Assembly (NCBI RefSeq): GCF_001423405.1
Contig: NZ_LMNS01000001.1
Location: 124,500-188,499 of the forward strand
DNA from: Methylobacterium sp. Leaf123
GTDB lineage: Bacteria > Pseudomonadota > Alphaproteobacteria > Rhizobiales > Beijerinckiaceae
Reading direction: 5' to 3'
DNA: 64,000 nt
The notes below the pieces were generated by a model, which was not told the DNA's origin, did not search any database, and saw only the letters and a list, made by a program, of their open reading frames with translations. Below, piece by piece: positions 57,397-64,000 of this stretch. How positions within the stretch are numbered: the first letter of the stretch is position 1; each line of letters starts with the position of its first letter. Made by a program: the position numbers and the translations under genes.

Positions 57397-58541
57397 TTTT
57401 TTTTGATGGAAGGACCGTGGCGGTGCCCTCCAAAGCCCACCCCCCTCTGAGAGGGCAGGGAAGGGCGCGTGGGCGCACGGGAAAGGCCGCACTCCAAACT
57501 GGAATCCTGTCCCTGACGGCCCTGAGCGCCTGGGCAATCCTCGCGCTCGATAGCGGTTCTCTGCACGCCGCCCCGAAGCCGCCGGCCACGAAGGAGCCCG
57601 TCGCGCAGACGCCGGCCAAGCCGAACCTGCTCGACCTCAAGCGTGAGCTGCCCTCGCCCTACTCGGCCAACGCTCAGGGGGCGCAGCCCACGACGGCGAA
57701 CCCGAATGCGGACGCGGCCTACGGGGCCTATCAGCGCGGTCGCTACGTCACCGCCTTCCGCGAGGCGACCAAGCGGATCGAGGCGAACCCGAAGGACGCC
57801 GCGGCGATGACGCTGCTCGGCGAACTCTACAACCAGGGTCTCGGGGTCAAGCCGGACCCCAAACGCGCCCACGAATGGTATCGGCTCGCGGCCGTGCAGA
57901 ACGACTCCAACGCCATGGCCTCCCTCGGGCTGATGGCGATGGACGGGCGCGGACAGCCCAAGGACGAGAAGGCCGGCCGGTCCTGGCTCGAACAGGCGGC
58001 CCGCAAGGGACAGCCCAGCGCCTCCTACAATCTCGCGCTGATCCAGCTCGCGAGCGACAAGCCGGCGGATCTCGCCGCGGCCCTGGCCAATTTCCGGGCC
58101 GCGGCCGAGGCCGAGATTCCGGCCGCGCAATACGCGCTTGGCGTGCTCTACCTTCAGGGCAAGGGGGTCCCCAAGGACACGAGCCAGGCCGCGCAATGGT
58201 TCCGCCGCGCCGCCGACAACGGCGATCTCGGCGCCGAGGTCGAGTTCGCGATCCGGCTGTTCAACGGCGACGGCGTTCCCAAGGATGAGGCCCGTGCAGC
58301 CCGCTACTTCCTGCACGCGGCCCAGCGCGGCAACGCCATCGCCCAGAACCGGATCGCCAAGCTCTACGTCGCCGGCCGCGGCGTGCCGAAGAATCTGGTC
58401 GAGGCGGCGGCCTGGAACCTCACCGCGGCGTCACAGGGCCGCGCCGATGCCGGCCTCGATCAGGCGACCGCCGGCCTCAACCCGGACGAGCGCAAGCGCG
58501 CCGAGGCGCTGGCCGCGGACCGGGTGAATCTGTCGCCTTAG
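57393..58541 (+). CDS. Sel1-repeat (tetratricopeptide-like) envelope protein
   Basis: A 382-residue protein. Its ATG overlaps the TGA of the ThiE-like gene (ATGA at 57393-57396). The N-terminus is basic, then one hydrophobic segment (GILSLTALSAWAILALDSG) serves as signal or anchor. Residues 110-350 contain about six Sel1 repeats, for example AMTLLGELYNQGLGVKPDPK, YALGVLYLQGKGVPKDTSQA and RIAKLYVAGRGVPKNLVEAA. Sel1 arrays are protein-interaction scaffolds, often for cell-wall or stress proteins. Last gene of the gap–pgk–fba run. Confidence 0.88.
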   Translation: MIFFDGRTVAVPSKAHPPLRGQGRARGRTGKAALQTGILSLTALSAWAILALDSGSLHAAPKPPATKEPVAQTPAKPNLLDLKRELPSPYSANAQGAQPTTANPNADAAYGAYQRGRYVTAFREATKRIEANPKDAAAMTLLGELYNQGLGVKPDPKRAHEWYRLAAVQNDSNAMASLGLMAMDGRGQPKDEKAGRSWLEQAARKGQPSASYNLALIQLASDKPADLAAALANFRAAAEAEIPAAQYALGVLYLQGKGVPKDTSQAAQWFRRAADNGDLGAEVEFAIRLFNGDGVPKDEARAARYFLHAAQRGNAIAQNRIAKLYVAGRGVPKNLVEAAAWNLTAASQGRADAGLDQATAGLNPDERKRAEALAADRVNLSP

Positions 58542-58652
58542 CGCGCTTTCCGACGAAGCGGGGCAGGGGCTGGTCCATCCGGCGGCGCTCGCGCGAGGAT
58601 GTGATTGTCACGCAACCCTAGGCTCTCGTACAACCGCGTGACAGGAGCCCGA

Positions 58653-60056
58653 ATGACGTCCAGCCTTCTTCGCCGCAAGCCCTTGCAACTGGAGCCCGGT
58701 GAAGAGCGACGGCTGGCCCGAACGCTCGGCTGGCCGCACCTCATGGCCCTCGGTGTCGGCGCGATCGTCGGGACCGGTATCCTCACGCTCATCGGCGTCG
58801 GGGCGGCCAAGGCCGGGCCTGCGGTGATCCTCTCCTTCGCCGTCGCCGGTGCGATCTGTGCCTGTGCGGCGCTCGCCTATGCCGAGATGGCGACGATGAT
58901 CCCGGTCTCGGGCAGCGCCTATACCTACAGCTACGTCGTGCTCGGCGAGGTCCTCGCCTGGGTCATCGGCTGGAGCCTGATCCTCGAATATTCGCTCGTC
59001 GTCAGCGCGGTGGCGGTCGGCTGGGCCGGCTACGCCGCGCCGCTGCTGGAGAACCTGTTCGGGTTTCCCAGGGCGCTGATGCAGGGGCCGGATGCGGGCG
59101 GAATCGTCAACCTCCCCGCGGTCGCGATCATCGTCGTCGTTGCCGTGCTGCTCCTGCGCGGCACGCGCGAGAGCGCCACGGTCAACGCCGCGCTGGTGCT
59201 GGTGAAGATCGCCGCCTTGATCGTCTTCGTGATTTTCGCGCTGCCGGCCTTCGACGCGGCCCATCTCGAACCGTTCAACCCGTTCGGCTTCGTGAAGAGT
59301 GTGGGGGCCGACGGGGTCGAGCGCGGCATCATGGCGGCGGCGGCGATCATCTTCTTCGCCTTCTACGGCTTCGATGCCATCGCCACCGCGGCGGAGGAGA
59401 CGCGCAATCCAGGGCGCGACCTGATCATCGGTATCGTCGGATCGATGGCGGCCTGCGTGTTGATCTACGTCGCGGTCGCGGTCGCCGCGGTGGGGGCCGT
59501 GTCCTACACCCGCTTTGCCGACAGTCCGGAGCCGCTGGCGCTGATCCTGCGCGAACTCGGCCGGCCGCTGGTGGCGCAATATCTCGCGGCCTCCGCGGTG
59601 ATCGCGCTGCCCACCGTCATCCTCGCCTTCTTCTACGGCCAGAGCCGGATCTTCTTCACCATGGCCCGCGACGGGATGCTGCCGCAGAGCCTGGCGAAAC
59701 TCTCCTCCACCGGCACGCCGGTTCGGATCACCCTCTTTACCGCGGCCGTCGTGACCGTGCTCGCCGGGCTCGTTCCGCTGGGCGAACTGGCCGCGCTGGC
59801 CAATGCCGGCACGCTCGCGGCCTTCATGGCGGTCGCGGCCTGCATGCTGGTGATGCGCGTCCGCGCACCCGATGCGCCCCGCACCTTCCGCGCCCCGGCC
59901 CCGTGGCTCATCGGGGCGATCACGATCCTCGGATGCGGGTATCTGTTCTTCAGCCTGCCCGCGACGACCCAGATCTGGTTCGCCGTCTGGAACGTCCTCG
60001 GATTGGTGTTTTACGCGCTTTATGGCCGGAAGAACGCCTCGGTCGCCGCCGGATAG
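58653..60056 (+). CDS. APC family amino acid permease
   Basis: A 467-residue inner-membrane transporter with 12 helices. Signatures include LMALGVGAIVGTGILTLIGV (helix 1 with the GxG break), MIPVSGSAYTYSYVVLGEV, and FFAFYGFDAIATAAEETRNP in helix 6 and loop. It is of the cationic amino acid (CAT/YfnA-like) branch. Start ATG 58653 has a CAGGAG ribosome binding site. Monocistronic; converges on the Nnr gene. The substrate is not resolvable. Confidence 0.93.
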   Translation: MTSSLLRRKPLQLEPGEERRLARTLGWPHLMALGVGAIVGTGILTLIGVGAAKAGPAVILSFAVAGAICACAALAYAEMATMIPVSGSAYTYSYVVLGEVLAWVIGWSLILEYSLVVSAVAVGWAGYAAPLLENLFGFPRALMQGPDAGGIVNLPAVAIIVVVAVLLLRGTRESATVNAALVLVKIAALIVFVIFALPAFDAAHLEPFNPFGFVKSVGADGVERGIMAAAAIIFFAFYGFDAIATAAEETRNPGRDLIIGIVGSMAACVLIYVAVAVAAVGAVSYTRFADSPEPLALILRELGRPLVAQYLAASAVIALPTVILAFFYGQSRIFFTMARDGMLPQSLAKLSSTGTPVRITLFTAAVVTVLAGLVPLGELAALANAGTLAAFMAVAACMLVMRVRAPDAPRTFRAPAPWLIGAITILGCGYLFFSLPATTQIWFAVWNVLGLVFYALYGRKNASVAAG

Positions 60057-60066
60057 CGGGAGCGGG

Positions 60067-61590
60067 TCAGGCGCGACCGGTGAGGTCGCGCAGAACCGCC
60101 GGCATCATCTCGGGAAGATCCTCGGAGATCAGCCCCGGCCCGAAGCGCAGACCTGCATCGCCGTGCAGCCACACGGCGGCGCAGGCCGCCTCGAACGGCT
60201 CCATCCCCTGCGCCAGCAACCCGGCGACAAGCCCGCCGAGCACATCGCCGGAGCCGGCGGTGCCGAGATGCGGCGTGCCGTGGTCATTGATCGCCGCGCG
60301 CCCGTCCGGGGCCGCGATCACCGTGTCGGCGCCCTTCAGCACTACGACCGCCCCGGCGATCTCCGCTGCCCGCGCGGCCCGCTCGACCTTCGTCAGCCCC
60401 TCCGCCACGGCCTCCGTGCCGGAGAACAGCCGCACGAACTCGCCCTCGTGCGGCGTGAGCACGGCCCGCGCCTCGCCGTCGCGGATGTGGCGGGCCAGGG
60501 TGCGTACCTCGCTGCGGAAGCTCGTGAGCGCGTCGGCATCGAGCACTAGGGCGCGCCCGGCATTGGCCGCCACCGCGACGAGGTCGCAGGTCGCCGGGCC
60601 GGTGCCGAGGCCGGGGCCGAGCAGCAGCGCGTTCAGACGCTCGTCGGCGAGCATGTCGTCGAGGTCGTCGGCATTCTCGCACGGGCGCAGCATGATCGCG
60701 GTGATTTGGGCCGCGTTCTCCGCCAGCGCCGAGGCGGGCGAGGCCATGGTGACGAGGCCTGCACCGACCCGCAGCGCCCCGCGGGCGGCGAGCCGGGCCG
60801 CGCCGGTGCGCGTGGCCGGGCCCGACAGCACCAGGGCATGGCCGCGGGTGTATTTGTGGCTGCCGACGGTGAGCCGCGGCAGCGCCCACAGGCCGGGCGC
60901 GTTGCGAAACAGCGCACGGGTCTCCCCGGCGAGGCCGGCGGCGAAGGCGGCCTCGCCCGTGCCGATTTCGGCGACATGGAGCGCGCCGCAATGGCTCCGG
61001 CCGGGCTGGAGCAGGTGGCCGGGCTTGAGCGCGACGAAGGTCACCGTCTCGGTCGCCTCCACTGCGCAGCCGCGCACCGCGCCGCTGTCGCCGTCGATGC
61101 CGCTCGGCACATCCACGGCGAGTACGGGGACGCCCGAGCGGTTCACCGCTTCCACGAGGGCACGGGCCGCCCCTTCCAGATCGCGGCAGAGGCCGGCGCC
61201 GAACACGGCGTCGATGATGAGGTCGGCCGCTGGAAGCACGGCCTCCACGGCACCCACCGGGCCGGTCCAGGCCTCGGCGGCGAGTGCCGCATCACCCTTG
61301 AGCGCGGCGCGCTCGCCGAGCAGACGCAGATCGACCCGGTAGCCGGCCGCATCCAGCAGGCGGGCGGCCACGAACCCGTCGCCGCCATTGTTGCCGGGGC
61401 CGCACAGCACGAGCACCCGCCCGCCCTCCGGCACGAGGGCGCGGGCGCGCGCGGCGACGGCAGCGCCCGCCGCCTCCATCAGCGTCAGGCCCGGCGTGCC
61501 GACGGCGATGGCCGCAGCATCGACCCGGCGCATCGCCTCAACGGTGAGCAGCCGATGCGTGGCTTGGGGGGATTTCACCGGCTCATGCAT
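60067..61590 (-). CDS. nnr: Bifunctional NAD(P)H-hydrate epimerase/dehydratase
   Basis: A 507-residue repair enzyme with two domains. The N-terminal YjeF_N epimerase (1-215) has VLCGPGNNGGDGFVAARLL and the catalytic Asp region LIIDAVFGAGLCRD. The C-terminal ribokinase-like dehydratase (230-507) has HKYTRGHALVLSGPATRTGA and the signature HLGTAGSGDVLGGLVAGLL. Together they restore NAD(P)H damaged by hydration, using ADP. Divergent from glnB; adjacency of nnr and glnB is frequent in alphaproteobacteria. Confidence 0.96.
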   Translation of the reverse strand: MHEPVKSPQATHRLLTVEAMRRVDAAAIAVGTPGLTLMEAAGAAVAARARALVPEGGRVLVLCGPGNNGGDGFVAARLLDAAGYRVDLRLLGERAALKGDAALAAEAWTGPVGAVEAVLPAADLIIDAVFGAGLCRDLEGAARALVEAVNRSGVPVLAVDVPSGIDGDSGAVRGCAVEATETVTFVALKPGHLLQPGRSHCGALHVAEIGTGEAAFAAGLAGETRALFRNAPGLWALPRLTVGSHKYTRGHALVLSGPATRTGAARLAARGALRVGAGLVTMASPASALAENAAQITAIMLRPCENADDLDDMLADERLNALLLGPGLGTGPATCDLVAVAANAGRALVLDADALTSFRSEVRTLARHIRDGEARAVLTPHEGEFVRLFSGTEAVAEGLTKVERAARAAEIAGAVVVLKGADTVIAAPDGRAAINDHGTPHLGTAGSGDVLGGLVAGLLAQGMEPFEAACAAVWLHGDAGLRFGPGLISEDLPEMMPAVLRDLTGRA

Positions 61591-61629
61591 GCAACTGGCT
61601 CAGCCTATGCCTTTAAATTCATCGTTTTC

Positions 61630-61654
61630 AGCGGAATTGCCTACATATTCCGCT
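61630..61654 (+). promoter_or_regulatory. 8-bp perfect inverted repeat in the glnB–nnr promoter region
   Basis: AGCGGAAT (61630-61637) and ATTCCGCT (61647-61654) are separated by 9 bases. The surrounding 60 bases are AT-rich, and a TGCAC-ATTTA-GTGC dyad follows. The latter resembles but does not fit the NtrC site spacing. Candidate operator for glnB or nnr. Confidence 0.45.
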
Positions 61655-61747
61655 TTGTTTGCACATTTAGTGCGCAACTTCCCGGTCCCGTCACCCAAAT
61701 CGCCGTGGCGGTCGCGCGATGGCGATGGTACATAAAAGGCTGACTGA

Positions 61748-62113
<366 letters not shown>

Positions 62114-62199
62114 TCCGGGCGGCCCCGCTTTCCTGGCCCGCTTCGTGAAGGGCCGGCCGCGCCCGCGCTTGCCGTAAAGCGCCGTAGCCGAGCGACGCC

Positions 62200-63129
62200 G
62201 TGCCCGATCTCGACCGCATCGTCCAAGACATCGCCGCCGAGATGCGGGCCCGGCCCGATCGCGGCGCGGTGGCGAGCTACATCCCCGAACTGGCCCGCGT
62301 CGATGCCCAGGGCTTCGGCCTCGCCGTGATCGACGGCGACGGCCGGATCGCCGCCGGGGGGGATGCCGACACCCCCTTCTCGATCCAGAGCATCTCCAAG
62401 GTCTTCACCCTGACGCTGGCGCTCGGCATGGTCGGCGACCGGCTCTGGCGCCGGGTCGGCCGCGAGCCCTCGGGCAGCCCGTTCAACTCCATCGTGCAGT
62501 TGGAGCGCGAGAACGGCATCCCGCGCAATCCCTTCATCAATGCCGGCGCCATCGCCGTCACCGACGTGATCCTCTCGGGCCATCAGCCGCGGGAGGCGTT
62601 GGGCGAGATCCTGCGCTTCATGCAGTTCGTGGCGCAGGACGACAGCATCACCATCGACGAGCGCGTGGCGGCCTCCGAGAAGCGCACGGGCTTCCGCAAC
62701 GCGGCGCTGGCCAACTACATGCGCTCCTTCGATGTCATCGAAAATCCGGTCGACTACACGCTGGGCGTCTACTTCCACCACTGCGCCATCGCGATGACCT
62801 GCCGCCAGCTCGCCACCGCCGGGCTGTTCCTGGCCTATTCCGGGCACCATCCGCTTGCCGGGCATTCGGTGATCTCGGGCGAGCGGGCGCGCCGCATCAA
62901 TGCGATCATGCTCACCTGCGGCCACTATGACGGCTCGGGCGATTTCGCCTACCGCGTCGGCCTGCCGGGCAAGAGCGGTGTCGGCGGCGGCATCCTGGCG
63001 GTGGCGCCGGGCAAGGCCTCGATCTGCGTCTGGTCGCCGGGGCTGGACGCCGCCGGCAACTCCCATCTCGGGCGCATCGCCCTGGAGATGCTGGTGAAAC
63101 GCACGGGCTGGTCGATCTTCGGGGTGTGA
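62200..63129 (+). CDS. glsA: Glutaminase
   Basis: A 309-residue serine-dependent beta-lactamase-like glutaminase that hydrolyses glutamine to glutamate and ammonia. The catalytic Ser-x-x-Lys is S64-K67 in [25 protein letters not shown] and the [20 protein letters not shown] block complete the site. The start is GTG 62200 after 86 bases from glnB, so the pair may be co-transcribed. Placing an enzyme that breaks glutamine next to the sensor of glutamine state is notable. Confidence 0.95.
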   Translation: MPDLDRIVQDIAAEMRARPDRGAVASYIPELARVDAQGFGLAVIDGDGRIAAGGDADTPFSIQSISKVFTLTLALGMVGDRLWRRVGREPSGSPFNSIVQLERENGIPRNPFINAGAIAVTDVILSGHQPREALGEILRFMQFVAQDDSITIDERVAASEKRTGFRNAALANYMRSFDVIENPVDYTLGVYFHHCAIAMTCRQLATAGLFLAYSGHHPLAGHSVISGERARRINAIMLTCGHYDGSGDFAYRVGLPGKSGVGGGILAVAPGKASICVWSPGLDAAGNSHLGRIALEMLVKRTGWSIFGV

Positions 63130-63162
63130 CGATCGCTCGTTGCCCTGTCGTCCCATGCTCAT

Positions 63163-63273
63163 CCTCATCCTGAGGTGGCCGCGTCAGCGGCCCTCGAAGG
63201 ATCCTCCAGGAATCGCGCGGGTACTGGAGGATCCTTCGAGGCCTCCGCTTCGCTGCGGCACCTCTGGATGAGG
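63163..63273. repeat. Palindromic intergenic repeat, family A, copy 5
   Basis: The left arm CCTCATCCTGAGGTGG and right arm CACCTCTGGATGAGG pair with one mismatch. The inner arms CCTCGAAGGATCCTCCAG and CTGGAGGATCCTTCGAGG are perfectly complementary over 18 bp. It lies between the convergent glsA and glnII. Confidence 0.92.
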
Positions 63274-63287
63274 GCGAGGGTTGGACG

Positions 63288-63324
63288 AAAACAAAAACCG
63301 CCCCCGTCTTTCGACGGAGGCGGC
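63288..63324 (-). terminator. Intrinsic terminator of glnII
   Basis: On the minus strand GCCGCCTCCGTC pairs with GACGGGGGCGGT around a GAAA tetraloop and is followed by TTTTGTTTT. It lies about 35 bases past the stop codon. Confidence 0.88.
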
Positions 63325-63358
63325 CTGTCTCAAAGCCTGGATTCGGCCTCGAAGATCC

Positions 63359-64000
63359 TTACGCGACGGCCTTCTGCGCGGCTTCGCCCGGGAGCGGAAC
63401 CTCGGAGATCGTCTTCAGAACCTGCGAGGCGATCTGGTAGGGGTCGCCCATGGAGTTCGGGCGGCGGTCCTCAAGGTAGCCCTTGTAGCCGTTGTTCACG
63501 AAGGAATGGGGCACGCGCACCGAGGCGCCGCGGTCGGCCACGCCGTAGGAGAACTTGTTCCACGGCGCCGTCTCGTGCTTGCCGGTCAGGCGCATGTGGT
63601 TGTCGGGGCCGTAGACGGCGATGTGGTCGTCGAGGTTCTTCTCGAAGCCGGCCATCATGGCCTCGAAATACTCCTTGCCGCCGGTCTCACGCATGAACGT
63701 CGTCGAGAAGTTGCAGTGCATGCCCGAGCCGTTCCAGTCGGTGTCGCCGAGCGGCTTGCAATGGTACTCGATGTCGATCTCGTAGCTCTCGCACAGGCGC
63801 TGGAGCAGGTAGCGGGCCATCCACATCTCGTCGGCGGCCTTCTTGGAGCCCTTGCCGAAGATCTGGAATTCCCACTGGCCCTTGGCCACTTCGGCGTTGA
63901 TGCCTTCGTGGTTGATGCCGGCGGCGAGGCAGAGGTCGAGATGCTCCTCGACGATCTTGCGGGCCACGGGGCCGACATTCGAGGCGCCGACGCCGCAATA
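63359..64000 (-). CDS. glnII: Glutamine synthetase type II, C-terminal part
   Basis: The last 213 codons of a GSII-type (eukaryote-like) glutamine synthetase; the 5' part lies beyond the window. Diagnostic stretches are AAGINHEGINAEVAKGQWEF, EYHCKPLGDTDWNGSGMHCN, GPDNHMRLTGKHETAPWNKF and RGASVRVPHSFVNNGYKGYL. These belong to the short GSII form, not to GlnA type I, and it lacks the adenylylation-loop tyrosine of GSI, so P-II control would be indirect. In rhizobia glnII is NtrC-activated under nitrogen limitation. The reading frame is open through base 64000. Confidence 0.95.
   Translation of the reverse strand, partial: YCGVGASNVGPVARKIVEEHLDLCLAAGINHEGINAEVAKGQWEFQIFGKGSKKAADEMWMARYLLQRLCESYEIDIEYHCKPLGDTDWNGSGMHCNFSTTFMRETGGKEYFEAMMAGFEKNLDDHIAVYGPDNHMRLTGKHETAPWNKFSYGVADRGASVRVPHSFVNNGYKGYLEDRRPNSMGDPYQIASQVLKTISEVPLPGEAAQKAVA

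Noticed and set aside
57430..57480. Repeat fragment inside the start of the Sel1 gene
   Set aside because: CCCCCCTCTGAGAGGGCAGGG looks like family C, but the match is short and the frame through it is continuous, so it was not called.
61655..61672. NtrC site upstream of glnB
   Set aside because: TGCAC-ATTTA-GTGC has the right half-sites but the wrong spacing for the NtrC consensus, and no sigma-54 promoter was found beside it.

Overview
The window comes from the chromosome of a high-G+C alphaproteobacterium. Gene content points to the order Hyphomicrobiales, most likely Methylobacterium/Methylorubrum: RcdA and CtrA-type boxes, a GlnII-type glutamine synthetase, a DUF4164–ZapA–6S–fthC cluster, a Calvin-type class II aldolase in a gap–pgk–fba run, and three families of palindromic intergenic repeats of a kind common in these genomes. 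The genus is an inference from gene content and repeat style, not from a search. Nearly all of the window is ordinary chromosome. I see no prophage, transposase, CRISPR array, rRNA or tRNA.

Layout. 1–6.5 kb: small secreted proteins, a secreted catalase-like peroxidase, a flavin reductase/nitroreductase pair, and a MocR-type regulator facing a 43-residue membrane peptide. 6.5–16 kb: thrS, a ROK kinase coupled to an unknown gene, dctA, ileS and lspA. 16–20 kb: a secreted protein and an M16 protease pair, one with and one without the zinc site. 20–30 kb: a ring-cleaving-dioxygenase-like protein, fpr, bioD, a single-domain response regulator, a YoaK protein, a WD40 protein, DUF2937, an O-antigen-ligase-like protein, a zincin, a pyrimidine nucleotidase and argB. 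30–36 kb: a 74-residue unknown behind a CtrA box, two head-to-head MOSC paralogues, clpB and a phosphatase. 36–44 kb: an AtoE-type transporter, then the conserved rpmH–rnpA–yidC–engB block with DUF423, a candidate small RNA, rcdA and rpmE. 44–52 kb: an ABC exporter, a D-cysteine-desulfhydrase-like enzyme, a MotA/TolQ-like plus MotB/OmpA-like pair, a YmdB-type phosphodiesterase, fthC, a candidate 6S RNA, zapA and DUF4164. 52–58.5 kb: gap, a coiled-coil membrane protein, pgk, fba, a degenerate ThiE-like protein and a Sel1-repeat protein. 58.5–64 kb: an amino-acid permease, bifunctional Nnr, then a nitrogen group of glnB, glsA and the 3' part of glnII on the opposite strand.

The most interesting signals are regulatory. 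Two exact TTAA-N7-TTAA boxes, the CtrA consensus, occur in this AT-poor DNA. One lies upstream of the 74-residue unknown. The other precedes a roughly 100-nt AT-richer segment with a small hairpin and a strong intrinsic terminator, next to rcdA. A perfect 13-bp inverted repeat covers the ribosome binding site of the AtoE-type transporter. Two perfect long hairpins separate gap from a membrane protein placed between gap and pgk. Palindromic repeat family A has five copies; two of them are near-identical in inverted orientation and flank a 6.7-kb segment.
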